Program-made: the position numbers and the translations under genes
Part shown: positions 1-10,434 of the stretch, in pieces
Layout: each line of letters opens with the position of its first letter
Position numbering within the stretch: the first letter of the stretch is position 1
The notes under the pieces: model-generated
Database searches by the model: none
The model's input: only the letters and a program-made list of their open reading frames with translations
What the model was told of the DNA's origin: nothing
NCBI GenBank assembly: GCA_009768925.2
Contig: VHIT02000026.1
Location: 1 to 56,179, forward strand
DNA: 56,179 bases
Direction: 5' to 3'
Source of the DNA: Cryptosporidium bovis
Taxonomy: Eukaryota; Apicomplexa; Conoidasida; Eucoccidiorida; Cryptosporidiidae

Positions 1-80
1 GTGGTAATGGTGGAGGAGGTGGTAATGGTGGAGGAGGCGGAGGTGGTGGAGGCGGAGGTGGTGGAGGCGGAGGTGGTTTC
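1..80. repeat. GGT/GGA trinucleotide-type repeat encoding poly-Pro
   Basis: A purine-rich run of GGTGGAGGC-like units on the + strand. Read on the minus strand it is CCX codons, giving a proline run in the secreted protein. It is an in-frame coding repeat likely to vary in length between isolates, and it continues past the left edge. Confidence 0.8.
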
Positions 81-1564
81 TTTCCTGGTTTTGGATCTTT
101 ATTGCTACCTTCATCCTCTTCTTCCTCTTCTTCCTCTTCTTTCTCTTCTTTCTCTTCTTCCCCCTTTTCTTTTTCATCACTTGTATGTTCATCACTATAT
201 TCATATTCACTACTAAATTTTACAGAACCTTCAGTAGAGGAGGTTTCAATACAACATATTTCCTCTGTCTCTGAATTGAGGGAATTATTTGAAGAATGTG
301 TGTCTTCTACATTAACATCATATGTTAAGTTACTTTTCACACTGTATTTTTTTTTTACAGGCATTTTTTTCTTATTTACCTTTGAATAAATTGGAATTCC
401 TTGTTCATCCCCTTGGTCACCTTTTTGGCTTTCTTTAATTTTTTTGTTATCATCAACATATTGTCTCATCCTGGAAATAACACCTTTGCAATAATTCTGT
501 TCCTCTGTAATTCCTCCTGTTCTTTTATTACGCTCATATTCTCTCTCAATTTTAGTTAGTTTTTCAAGTTTTCTTGTATAAGTGCTTGAATTAAATTTAT
601 CAAGTAAAGATTTGCATTCTGTGCAACGATTTTTACTATTGCAATGCTTTGTGTCGTATTCTTTGACACATTTAAAATTTCCTGTTTTACTTGGTAAGAA
701 GAATAGTGTATATTCATCCCTTAAAGCTTTTCTCTCAGATTGTGTTGACATATATTTGCCATATGTTGTTTGTTTTAATAATAATTCTTGTTTTTCCATG
801 AAAGAAATACAGTGCTTTGAGAATGTAAGTTTTAAATTTGTTAGCCTGATTTTTAATTTTAAAGATTCGGAGTACAATTCTTTATTCAATGACCTAAATT
901 GGCCTGTAGATTCATGGCCACTTTTAGATTGTTCTTTGATTATTAACTTGTTTTGTTTGAATTTTTCTGAGTACCAATTAATAGCATCAGATAATATAGT
1001 TATAGCTTCCATTAAGGTTTCGCATAGTTTACGTAACAACAGTTGTCCTTCAGATATGAAATTTTCTTTAATTAATTCGTTAATTTTCATCATATCATTT
1101 ACTGCCGTATTACCTGCTTCGGCTAATTTTTGCAACGTATCTTGGCTGACAAAAACATTACCACTTGCAATATCAGCAAAATTGCAAGTTGGTTTGTCTT
1201 CATTTGCTCCATGTTGCTCATTAGGGGCTAAATGACCCTGATTATTTCTAGTATTTGCATTATTTTTATCTCCATTGTCAGAGGAATTTTTTTCAGTTTT
1301 CTGGATGCCATGAGTACACAAGCCATCATTACCTTCATTACAGCATTCTATGCAAAACCCTCCAGACGCTCCATAAACATTTGGCTCATCATTTTTGTCT
1401 AAGTCTTTATTTCCTTCTGCCCTTAAAGTAAGCAAGCATTGTACGAAAAATAGGTTTTCAGACCCTCTTGTTGGTAAAAAATTGGTACAAATTTTTGGAG
1501 TCTCATTCCTTGGATTGGCAAGTAAGGATAATAGTAAGATACCCTTAAGTACTAAGGTGACCAT
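1..1564 (-). CDS. Secreted acidic/poly-proline protein, C-terminus missing
   Basis: Open frame of 521 codons with no stop, running off the left edge, so the C-terminus is missing. The ATG at 1564 is chosen because TGA and TAA lie in frame just upstream. The first ~17 residues (MVTLVLKGILLLSLLANP) look like a secretion signal. A Cys cluster follows at about residues 71-83 (C71, C74, C75, C83), then a charged, probably helical middle of roughly 300 residues with a second Cys group (a CxxC just before SLLDKF). An acidic Glu/Asp/Ser tract comes next, then a long proline run interrupted by Leu near the edge. I recognise no family. The signal peptide, the acidic and Pro-rich low complexity and the lineage suggest a protein secreted onto or from the parasite. 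An E2F-like site lies about 200 bp upstream. The reading frame is certain; the function is unknown. Confidence 0.75.
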   Translation of the reverse strand, partial: MVTLVLKGILLLSLLANPRNETPKICTNFLPTRGSENLFFVQCLLTLRAEGNKDLDKNDEPNVYGASGGFCIECCNEGNDGLCTHGIQKTEKNSSDNGDKNNANTRNNQGHLAPNEQHGANEDKPTCNFADIASGNVFVSQDTLQKLAEAGNTAVNDMMKINELIKENFISEGQLLLRKLCETLMEAITILSDAINWYSEKFKQNKLIIKEQSKSGHESTGQFRSLNKELYSESLKLKIRLTNLKLTFSKHCISFMEKQELLLKQTTYGKYMSTQSERKALRDEYTLFFLPSKTGNFKCVKEYDTKHCNSKNRCTECKSLLDKFNSSTYTRKLEKLTKIEREYERNKRTGGITEEQNYCKGVISRMRQYVDDNKKIKESQKGDQGDEQGIPIYSKVNKKKMPVKKKYSVKSNLTYDVNVEDTHSSNNSLNSETEEICCIETSSTEGSVKFSSEYEYSDEHTSDEKEKGEEEKEEKEEEEEEEEDEGSNKDPKPGKKPPPPPPPPPPPPPPPPPLPPPPPLP

Positions 1565-2772
1565 AAAGAATTTACTTTATCAATGATCAAATAGTGTTCA
1601 AAATATGTCTTTCATTTGAGTATGAATTATGACTGAGAATGCTACTGAAACTTGTTGGGTGCCGTAAAATAAATAATAAAAAAGATTCTGTTTTTAAATC
1701 AATCTTCATATAAGTACCGAGAACCAAAAATATTTAGCACATCATGCCAATTTATGGATATATGAAGTTGGCGCCTTGATTAATAGATGACTTGAAATGC
1801 AATATCTTAGTATTTAAAATAAAATGCTTATTGAACATCAAATATTTCGTTTTTAAACATTGAATTAGTTGTGATGTTATATAGAATAACATAAATTAAT
1901 TAGGTATTTTGTTTGATTTCGAATGCGGAGCAATTTGATTATTATTATTGTTTGAAGCTGCTTATTATCTGCAAATTTTTGTTTATTATTAAGCACTAAA
2001 TAATAAGAGGCGTTTATATTAGTCAATTAAACAAAATTTACTAAATAAGTTAATAACGAATTTCTATACATATAAATATCTTTTGTTTAAATATAGTTAT
2101 TTAAGTATTAGTGTATTAATCTCAATAAATAGCTAAACAATTTAAGGAGAAATAATACTGAATATTGTTTAAGTAATATGCAAAAGGCTGGAAACTACGT
2201 TGTTTTTTTGCTGTGATTTCTTTGATGAAGAAAAAGACTAAAATAACAGGTTGTGTTGACATAAATCTACAACTCTAAAAATTTGGGAGATTAGAATAGG
2301 AAATATATAAAACAAATTATTGTTAATTTTAATTCATGAAAAGTTCGTGATAATTATATTTCAGTTTAAATTCACAATATGTTACCTATACACCAAGATT
2401 TTTGTTAATGAAATGGTTTATTAAAATAAAAATTACATTTTTGATTGAAACATAGCAGTCAATCCTCATTATCGAAGAGAATCTTTAGATTAATGATTTT
2501 GATTGGACATATAAATGTAAATACATGTATTCATTAAAGCATTTATGTGTATTTTCTTTTTTTATATATTAAAATGAACGCCATATGAATTATTTATATA
2601 CCAATTTCAGCGGTAAAATAAATGGGGTAATTGAGTATTAATAAGAACTTGTAAGTTTGTGAACAATTAGATATAAATTAGTGAAAATATAATAATTTGA
2701 AATTAAGACTGCAATTTGGTATTGAGACTCTATCGTTTTTTTGTTTTGTATTTATACTGAAACGGAATACAG
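1565..2772. other. Intergenic, divergent promoters (secreted protein / centrin)
   Basis: About 1.2 kb of very AT-rich DNA between two divergent starts, with no credible reading frame. The only distinctive site is TTGGCGCC at 1768-1775. The bases just before the centrin ATG end in AATACAG, which could be a splice acceptor for a 5' UTR intron, but nothing confirms it. Confidence 0.5.
1768..1775. promoter_or_regulatory. E2F-like palindrome TTGGCGCC
   Basis: GC-rich octamer in an AT-rich gap, about 204 bp upstream of the secreted-protein ATG and 1 kb from the centrin ATG. It resembles the E2F/DP consensus TTTSGCGC. Assignment as a regulatory site rests on motif match and position only. Confidence 0.3.
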
Positions 2773-3309
2773 ATGTTGGCAAGAAAGGAACATACAGGTG
2801 GTTTAGCAGTCGGTAATTCAACATCTGGTGCAGTTTCTAGAAGAAGAAGATTGAGAAATGAGATATCAGAAGAGCAAAAACAGGAGATAAAGGAAGCATT
2901 TGAACTTTTTGACACCGAGAAAACAGGAAGAATTGACTACCATGAATTGAAAGTTGCAATGAGGGCATTAGGATTTGATGTGAAAAAAGCACAAGTACTT
3001 GAGTTAATGAGGGAATACGACAAATCTGGAAGTGGGCACGTCGAATACAAGGATTTTGTCGAGATAATGACCCAAAAGATACTCGAGAGAGATCCGAGAG
3101 AAGAAATACTAAAAGCGTTTAAACTATTCGACGATGACAACACTGGGAAAATTTCACTTAAAAACCTGAGAAGAGTTGCTAGGGAATTGGGAGAAAATAT
3201 AACTGACGACGAGCTACAGGCAATGATAGAGGAATTCGACAAAGACATGGATGGAGAAATAAATGAAGAGGAGTTTATCTCTATTATGAAACAAACTAGT
3301 TTGTATTAA
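2773..3309 (+). CDS. Centrin (caltractin)
   Basis: 178 residues with four EF-hand loops at about 47-58 ([12 protein letters not shown]), 83-94 ([12 protein letters not shown]), 120-131 ([12 protein letters not shown]) and 156-167 ([12 protein letters not shown]). It ends in KQTSLY, like the MKKTSLY end of centrin-2 type proteins, which separates it from calmodulin. Loops 1, 2 and 4 keep Asp at position 1 and Glu or Asp at position 12 and should bind calcium. Loop 3 ends in Asn and may be weak. The N-terminus is a basic, variable extension (RRRRLR) typical of centrins. Centrins act at centrosome/basal-body-like structures, in the nuclear pore-associated TREX-2 complex and in nucleotide excision repair; in apicomplexans they mark the centrosome and apical/basal rings. 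The gene is convergent with PEP carboxylase, 253 bp away. The family is certain; the paralogue is not determined. Confidence 0.95.
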   Translation: MLARKEHTGGLAVGNSTSGAVSRRRRLRNEISEEQKQEIKEAFELFDTEKTGRIDYHELKVAMRALGFDVKKAQVLELMREYDKSGSGHVEYKDFVEIMTQKILERDPREEILKAFKLFDDDNTGKISLKNLRRVARELGENITDDELQAMIEEFDKDMDGEINEEEFISIMKQTSLY

Positions 3310-3342
3310 ATTAGTTCATTTGAATTCAACACCTGTTGAATA

Positions 3343-3348
<6 letters not shown>

Positions 3349-3374
<26 letters not shown>
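3349..3374. repeat. (TA)13 microsatellite
   Basis: Uninterrupted TA dinucleotide run in the 3' gap between centrin and PEP carboxylase. A likely polymorphic marker with no evident coding role. Confidence 0.9.
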
Positions 3375-3562
3375 CTTAGATAATTAATGCTTATTTTCAA
3401 AAACTTGATTATTCATTGTCAATTTTAAATGCGATAAACATAACTGCATTATCAACTTTTTTGTGTAGCGTATTTACATATTGATCATTTCAGTTATTAA
3501 TATTCAATTAATATTGTTATCACTCTTAGGTGAATAAATATAAAAACTACATACACACAAAT

Positions 3563-6500
3563 CTATCCAGTGAACTTCATACCTGCTGCAATAGATTGAA
3601 TGGATATTTTAAGTGCATTTTCTATTTTACTTAATTCAGTGCCATTTTCATCACAATCTTGGTTTAGAGAAAAATCGAGGATCTTTCTCCTGCGATCAAT
3701 GCACTCAATTTGGACGAGATGACATGGAGTTAACCACGAGAATCTAAGTAGAATTGCTTTTCTAGTAACACAATCCGAATCTAAAAGTTTTTCTTCCTTT
3801 GTAACCTCTAATACAAGTTCAATAGTCTCTTTTAGTTTTGAAATCAAAAGATCACCAATTTTCTGTAGCCTTTTTGGTGCTAGTATTTTATTATAAAGAT
3901 CAAATATTTCAGGATCTGCTTTAAGTAAAATCATAGATATAAGATCGAAAAAACTTTTCATAAATGGCCAATTTTGATACATTTCAGATATTTGGTCTAG
4001 TTTATTTTGTTTTTTCATCTCGCTCAGAGCAGTTCCAAGACCTAGCCAAACAGGAAGATGAGATCTAATTTGAGTCCAAGCAAATACCCAAGGTATCGCT
4101 CTTAGAGTTTCAATTCCCCCTGACTTTCTTTTTGACGGTCTACTGCCTAAATTTAACTCGCTTATTTCTTTCTCTGGAGTAACGCTTCTAAAATACTCAA
4201 CAAATTCATCAGAAGTAAAATCATGATTATTTTCACCAAACACTATTTTCCTATATTCCTTCATAGATATATCGCTCATTTGATCAAGCAAATCTCTCCA
4301 TTTATCTTTAACTTCAATTTGTAGTCCAATAGTTGTAGATATATTAATTGAGGTAAATCTTGCAGTGAGTATTGCTGAACAATACGTTTCCCATGTTTTA
4401 TATGCGACCTCTGAAAGACCAAATGATTGTGTAATTGCTTCACCTTGAACTGTAATTCTCATTAATGAATTTATTGTATTTTGTGGTTGACTTAGTATTG
4501 CAAGATGTTGTGGTCCTCCACCTCTTCCAACACTTCCTCCTCTCCCATGGAAAAATACCATCACAACTCCATACTTTGCAGCAATGTTAGACAATCTTTC
4601 TTGTGCATTATAAAGTTGCCAACTAGAGGTAAGTCTACCTCCATCCTTACTACTATCGGAATATCCTATCATAACTTCTACTATTCCTTTGTCAACAGTT
4701 TTAACATAATTAAGATACCATTCATTAGATAACAAAGTTTCAAGAGTCTCTTCTGCACTGTTAAGAGCTTCAACTGTTTCTAGTAATGGAACAACTCTCA
4801 TTCTTCTAGATGCTAATGATGAAAGAATTGCGGCAGATGACTTTGGAGATTCGGTTGAGCCGATTACCATATTAATATTATTATTTTGAGAATGACAAAT
4901 TTGGTGGTTACAACCAGATAATATTGAATTAATCGAAGAACTTCTTCTTTTAATAAATGAATCAATATCATTAATCTCAGCATGCACCTCGCTGTCGGCA
5001 CTTATAGTAGAGAAATATTCTTTTTGTAATACTTGAACACAAAGAATATCAGAAGGTTTCATGCACATTGATATAATGTATGATCCCAATGCCTCGGCTC
5101 CCAGGTGAGAACATTCATAAAATGTTTCCAATACTTCAGCAGTATCCTTAGACCAATTTAGTCTATATGGGATCAACGGTCGCTTTGATTTTAAACAACT
5201 TAATAAAAATTCCTGTTTCTCTTTTTCTGTGAATTCCAAGTAGTTTCCTATTCCTGCATAATCACATATTTCATTCATAGCATTTTCGTGTTTTGAGGCT
5301 TCTTGACGAATATCTAAACGCATTAGTGAAAGCCCAAATGCTGATATTTGCCTAATTACGTCTAACAACATTCCCCTCCCTAACTTAGCTGAAACTGATT
5401 TACTCGTTATCCAGGAAATTGAAATATTTCTCCCCATATATTTATCATCTTTAATTCTTTCTTTAACTTCAGTATCATAGTCTTCCAATGATTCATACAT
5501 TATTAACAACGGTTCTAAAAGTTGTTCTGTTGAGTGGAAAGCAAGAGCTCTTCTTGTCTCAGAATTAACAGAGTGTCCGTGGTTTAACGCATCTAAATAA
5601 TAGTCCCTTGTAGCTAAAAGTCTAATGCGAATGTAATGTAATAATCTCCTATAAAGTTCATATTCTGGTATAAAACCCATGAATGGGCGAAGACAGACAG
5701 TTGCATCACTTGTTATATCTCCACTGTATATTTGGTGTCCAGGTACAAGCTTAACATAAAATTCAATATCAGGTAAGCTCTCGATATATTTTTTTAGTTT
5801 TTCATTTGTAGAAACAATTGGTATTTCAAACATTAAATCTTCAATTTTTTTTAAAAATATATTACATGCTCTGAGTCTCATATTTATTACTGAAAGTCTG
5901 GTTACTTTTGCTGTAACGAATGGATTACCATCTCTATCACCACCAACCCAAGATGAATATTTAAAAAGCGTTCTCGTGGGTGGAAGTGGATTCATTCCAA
6001 ATTCATCGAGTATCTGATCTACTTTTCTTAAAAATGTTGGCAAAGTGTTAAAAACTGTTTCTTCGATGGTATTTACTATATTTTGTACTTCATCTACAGG
6101 GGTTGGTCTTGCTCTTCTTAAAGTATCTACATTCCAAAGCATAGCTAAAGTTCTTTGAAATTCGCATTTAGCATCTATTTCTTCGAATGGGGTCAAATCA
6201 TTTCTATCTAAATAAACAATTAATTCACCTATTTTTTGGCAACATTTAATTACCGATATTCTTTGTGCTTGCGTTGGATGGGCCGTTACTACCAAATCAA
6301 CTTCTTGTTCACATATTGCTTGATAAATCATATCTTTACCTACTCCCGCAGATATTAATTTTTTAATTGTGTTCCTTAGTGAATGTGCAGCTATATTAAG
6401 TACGTCATTTTCTTCAATATTAAATTCACGTTCAAAACGCCTATTTTGACGTATTCTTTGTGCTGATTCAGCATAATTTATAATCATGCACATTTGATTG

Positions 6501-6925
6501 AATAGAGACACTACCAATGTGAGCATTGTACTATCTAAATTATGTATTTTCTCCCATAACGTATTAAGAGAACATTTATCACCAGATTCTGCAAATGATA
6601 ATGACAGTTTTAGTATCTCAAATATTTTATCTACACCATAATTCTTACTCTCATTTAATTCACTATCAGATACTGCTTTAACACTTTCATCTTTTTTGTT
6701 GAATATGTCTTTTTTTGAGCTTTGCCAATGTGAAGTCACCAATGTAAACATGTGGAGTTCCATAGCTCTTATGTCCTCGTCAAGTGGCTCATTTAACTTG
6801 TCAAGTATTCTTTCACGTTCAGTTAGAGTGCGATTCGGCTTATCTAAAAATGTACAGAACTCTTTCTTAAACCCTATAGGCAATAAACGACTCTCAACAT
6901 TGCCCCCATTTTCTAAGTTATTCAT
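3563..6925 (-). CDS. Phosphoenolpyruvate carboxylase (EC 4.1.1.31)
   Basis: 1120 residues, longer than typical bacterial and plant enzymes (about 880-970). It makes oxaloacetate and phosphate from PEP and bicarbonate, an anaplerotic step known in apicomplexans. All signature motifs are present in order: TAHPTQ at 214-219 (catalytic His), GGDRDGNP at 328-335, RLDIRQE at 536-542, GYSDSSKDGG at 754-763, FHGRGGSVGRGGGP at 792-805, TVQGE at 825-829 and PWVFAWTQ at 945-952. The protein ends in KFTG, matching the conserved C-terminal xxTG that reaches the active site. The extra length includes a Ser/Asn-rich insertion at roughly 640-700, just before the GYSDS region, and a stretch at the N-terminus. 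I see no plant-type N-terminal Ser phosphorylation motif. The ATG at 6925 is the first in frame. Confidence 0.97.
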   Translation of the reverse strand: MNNLENGGNVESRLLPIGFKKEFCTFLDKPNRTLTERERILDKLNEPLDEDIRAMELHMFTLVTSHWQSSKKDIFNKKDESVKAVSDSELNESKNYGVDKIFEILKLSLSFAESGDKCSLNTLWEKIHNLDSTMLTLVVSLFNQMCMIINYAESAQRIRQNRRFEREFNIEENDVLNIAAHSLRNTIKKLISAGVGKDMIYQAICEQEVDLVVTAHPTQAQRISVIKCCQKIGELIVYLDRNDLTPFEEIDAKCEFQRTLAMLWNVDTLRRARPTPVDEVQNIVNTIEETVFNTLPTFLRKVDQILDEFGMNPLPPTRTLFKYSSWVGGDRDGNPFVTAKVTRLSVINMRLRACNIFLKKIEDLMFEIPIVSTNEKLKKYIESLPDIEFYVKLVPGHQIYSGDITSDATVCLRPFMGFIPEYELYRRLLHYIRIRLLATRDYYLDALNHGHSVNSETRRALAFHSTEQLLEPLLIMYESLEDYDTEVKERIKDDKYMGRNISISWITSKSVSAKLGRGMLLDVIRQISAFGLSLMRLDIRQEASKHENAMNEICDYAGIGNYLEFTEKEKQEFLLSCLKSKRPLIPYRLNWSKDTAEVLETFYECSHLGAEALGSYIISMCMKPSDILCVQVLQKEYFSTISADSEVHAEINDIDSFIKRRSSSINSILSGCNHQICHSQNNNINMVIGSTESPKSSAAILSSLASRRMRVVPLLETVEALNSAEETLETLLSNEWYLNYVKTVDKGIVEVMIGYSDSSKDGGRLTSSWQLYNAQERLSNIAAKYGVVMVFFHGRGGSVGRGGGPQHLAILSQPQNTINSLMRITVQGEAITQSFGLSEVAYKTWETYCSAILTARFTSINISTTIGLQIEVKDKWRDLLDQMSDISMKEYRKIVFGENNHDFTSDEFVEYFRSVTPEKEISELNLGSRPSKRKSGGIETLRAIPWVFAWTQIRSHLPVWLGLGTALSEMKKQNKLDQISEMYQNWPFMKSFFDLISMILLKADPEIFDLYNKILAPKRLQKIGDLLISKLKETIELVLEVTKEEKLLDSDCVTRKAILLRFSWLTPCHLVQIECIDRRRKILDFSLNQDCDENGTELSKIENALKISIQSIAAGMKFTG

Positions 6926-8589
6926 AACTGCTTTTGATTTGGGTTGAAGTACGATTGCTGAATTTATTCAGTGAAAAAGATATGCTGATAACAATAAACA
7001 ATATTGTTCCGAATAAAGTAATATTACTATGTAACCTTTGAATTTTATTTATTTTCAAGTATTAATTATTAAAGTTTTGTGTGAAGAAATGAACTATTTT
7101 ACAGGTATCAAATTATCTCTTTGATCTCTAGAGAATTGAAACAAGGAAATAAGTTATAAAATATACCTTAAATCTACTTATAGATAAAAAATTAATAAAT
7201 GTAAATATTTTTGAAATATTTATCTATATGAAAGCAATAAGTAAATCTATTTATTTAGCTTGAAAAGTTATCTTTTCTTCTATTGTATGTCTCAATTAAA
7301 TGCTAATTTTAGAAATTATAAATATTTATGATTCGATATCCCCTCTTTCCGCCAAAGGTCTAAGCATTATTTATATTATCTCCTTTTCGAGTCTAATTTA
7401 ATGTTAATTTACTATACTTGTCGCTTGAGTTTGTTTTGTTTTACTTTATCATTTATTTGTTCCTATATTTTAAGTTGCTATATATGTATCATTTGTATAT
7501 TGCCCTAGTCTTGCTCATTATATATCTTTAAGCACTCGTTTAAATTGAGTATATATTTTTTTTCTGATAATAATGCATATGACTTGTTTATGTGATGTGG
7601 CAAATAATATTTCGCCGAATTTGTAAAGACCGTTCACTTCGACGAACTGACTGTGTTTATGCTGGATTTTGTTGATTACTATCTTAGTTTACACTAAGTA
7701 TGAATGTGATGTTTGAGTATTTGGATTAGTTAATTAAATACACTGACTTTACGAAAAGAATTTGGTGTTATATATTAAAAATTTAAATATAGTGTGATAC
7801 AAAATTGTTATTTGTTATTACCAGATGATGATTTTATGTTTCAAATGAAGAAAACAAGAACAAATTAGACAAATAACATACAATCCAACTTCATTTGATA
7901 CTAACAAAATGAAATAAAACAAAACTGGATTAATGTACAAAATACTTAAAACATGGTTATAATAACACTAAAATTGTTTGGCCAGATAAAAATATAAACA
8001 CCAGTGCTTAAGAGCAAATAATTATCTATATTATTTTTCCATGTAAATAACACATTAAACACAACATTTCTTAATATTAAAAGTACTAAATACACCACTT
8101 TTCTCTTGATCTTGTATTATTATTATTATTATTCACACAAACCACACAAATATTTGGATTATTATTTATTTATTTATCTACACATAACAATTATACAAAA
8201 GATATTACCATATAATTAATTTGTTAATTCACTTAATTTTTCATTTGATGATCCACTAAATTTAATTACTCAATATAAACATTACACATTTAAAAACTAC
8301 ACATTTTATTTAATTTAAAAATTGTCGTAAGTTATACTCTTCGGAAATATATTTATTCATTAATAAAATATCAATACAAAAAAACATAATTTGATTAAAA
8401 TACAATCACAAAAAAATATTGTATTCTCTTTTTGATTTTCATTACCATTCATCAATAAAACACATTATTTATTGCAACCACAATTCAACGCAAATATCCG
8501 ATGCTTAATATTTATAAACTTTGAAATCGATTATTTATAATAATAATGATTTTTTTTCTTAAGTTTACTTTTTTTCCAATTTTTTATAG
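6926..8589. other. Intergenic, no gene seen (1.66 kb)
   Basis: AT-rich gap between the PEP carboxylase start and the 3' end of the next minus-strand gene. I see no reading frame with coding character and no tRNA B-box. It contains CCGCCAAA at 7349-7356 (E2F-like, 424 bp upstream of the PEP carboxylase ATG), a short GTTC/GAAC hairpin near 7635-7650, and an ATT trinucleotide run near 8115-8132. Confidence 0.5.
7349..7356. promoter_or_regulatory. E2F-like CCGCCAAA
   Basis: Matches the reverse of TTTGGCGG. It lies 424 bp upstream of the PEP carboxylase ATG in otherwise AT-only sequence. Motif match only. Confidence 0.25.
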
Positions 8590-9600
8590 TCAATTTTTTT
8601 TTCTGATGCTCGTAAGGTTTTTTCTGTTTAAGAAAACATTTATATTCAAATCAAACTCTATTATACTGTTATATTTTGTGTTTATAAGTAAAAGAATACC
8701 AGAACTTATGTCAACATTAAAGTGATTCTTTTCGTTCTTGTAATTAAATGGACTTTTTTTATTCAAAAAATTTATAGAATTTAGATGAACTCTTCTTCTT
8801 TTGTTTGAAATAGTGGAATCAAGTAAGTCATAGACGTTCAAATATTGAGAAAACTTTATTTGACTAAAATCAATATAGTTTTCATTTATTATTTTTTCAA
8901 GTACAATATTTACTTTGTCTTTATTTTGATAGTTTGAAGAAAGTATTTTCACCAAATCAAACTCTAAATTATTCAAAATACTAGTTAGGTCTATGAGTTT
9001 TGAAGTTTTTGATTCTGATATGAAATATACATACTTATTGTTTTTATTCTCACATATTTTATTGTCCTTATCTTCATTTACTGAATAAGAACAACTTGTG
9101 TGACTTTTTGAGTGATAATTATTAACATAATTATCATAATTTTTAATAGAATTAATGTTTTTGAAAATGTTTTGTTTGATATAATCTTTATGGTAGTTAT
9201 AATAATAATAATAGCAACTATAAAACTTTTCATTCTCGAAGGAACCACAGTATCTGCCATATTTATCGTAATAATTACCATTAATGTATCTTTCACCATT
9301 TATATAATATACATGATTATTGATTGATTCATTATAATTTAAATTAATTCTTGACGTCGATTCTTTTAAAGGCTCATTTTTTCCTGTAAAATCGGAATTT
9401 TCTTTGTTATCTTCGGAACTACTAACAAAAATAAGCTTAGAATGATTCATTATTACGTTTTTATTTTCAACAAACATATTATTCTTTGATTCTCTATTTC
9501 CAATTGTCATGAATAGTGAAACGAGGTGGCGACTAATGTCATCAACTTTATTAGAGTTTGAAATGGTTTGTTTGTTTTTCAAATCAAGGTTTTGCTTCAT
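8590..9600 (-). CDS. Asn/Lys/Tyr-rich protein, unknown function
   Basis: 336 residues from ATG to stop, no intron needed. Not recognised. The composition is Asn-, Lys- and Ser-rich. The middle (about 98-150) is strikingly Tyr-rich, with an INGERYINGNYYDKYGRY-like repeat and a run of five Tyr. The last 120 residues (from about 200) look more ordered, with alternating hydrophobic residues (for example LIDLTSILNNLEFDLVKILS). A basic KRRRVH patch near 275 could be a nuclear signal. No signal peptide or membrane span is visible. The neighbouring gaps are unusually long on both sides. It is probably a lineage-specific protein. The frame is likely real because of its length in such AT-rich DNA; the function is unknown. 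Confidence 0.65.
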   Translation of the reverse strand: MKQNLDLKNKQTISNSNKVDDISRHLVSLFMTIGNRESKNNMFVENKNVIMNHSKLIFVSSSEDNKENSDFTGKNEPLKESTSRINLNYNESINNHVYYINGERYINGNYYDKYGRYCGSFENEKFYSCYYYYYNYHKDYIKQNIFKNINSIKNYDNYVNNYHSKSHTSCSYSVNEDKDNKICENKNNKYVYFISESKTSKLIDLTSILNNLEFDLVKILSSNYQNKDKVNIVLEKIINENYIDFSQIKFSQYLNVYDLLDSTISNKRRRVHLNSINFLNKKSPFNYKNEKNHFNVDISSGILLLINTKYNSIIEFDLNINVFLNRKNLTSIRKKN

Positions 9601-10305
9601 CTTTATTTTAAATTAAACCTAGTAGCCTAAAATTCACCAGTTATAGTTCTTTATTTCTGAAAATTTTAATTTTTTTTTAAACAATACATACACAAATTAC
9701 ATGAGTTTTTATTCATATTCATACTGAAATTTACATATGAATATATATCATCTATGCTTATTTATCAATACATACATGGACACTATTTAATATTATGCTT
9801 TTTTCCTTCTATTCGATGCTCAAATAAGTATGCAAGCGTATTTTAAACAAAACGGAAAATATTAAATCACTTTTATTACTAATTTCAAACCATAATTGAA
9901 TTTTAAACGTATTAGTAGTAATTCAAAGAAAAAACGGGATTGTTTTTAAGGAAATAGGAAACAACTTTTATTTTTGACTTTCTTATTAACCAGCTTAAAA
10001 TAATGATTCTACTTTTTCTCTTCCCTTAAATAGGCAAAATTAAATACAAATCTAGAAGATTTATACCCCCATAAATTAGAGTTATTTTTAATTTAAAACC
10101 TATTGAATCCTTAACTTATTATTACCGAAAAAAAATCCCATTATATATTTCAATTTTTGTATATAACTTAATTAGTTAATAGGATAAAATATAACTTGAA
10201 CAAATTATTTCTTATATTTAATGTGTACAAAAATATATTAACATAATAATAAAGAAATGATCTATTTATTTATTTCTCGCTACAGTTGAAATATATGCAG
10301 ATCTT

Positions 10306-10434
10306 ATGCTCGCAAAATCGCAAATTAAACAAGTGTTGAGGGGTGCTAGGGAAATTGAGAGAAACTCGTTTTTATATAAAAGAAGAGAAATAATATTTAT
10401 ATTTATTGCAAAATATACCTTATTCAGTAGCTGA
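10306..10434 (+). CDS. Possible 42-residue ORF or exon, unverified
   Basis: ATG to TGA, 42 codons, encoding a basic helical-looking stretch (MLAKSQIKQVLRGAREIER) and ending in a hydrophobic IIFIFIAKYTLF segment. Its base composition is less AT-rich than its surroundings. The same frame stays open upstream of the ATG to an acceptor-like CTACAG ending at 10285, so it might be a last exon. I could not find a convincing upstream exon. It could be a chance frame. Confidence 0.2.
   Translation: MLAKSQIKQVLRGAREIERNSFLYKRREIIFIFIAKYTLFSS

Noticed and set aside
582-1235. 217-codon plus-strand frame
   Set aside because: It is antisense to the secreted-protein frame, which has a signal peptide and an in-frame upstream stop; the plus frame has no recognisable character.
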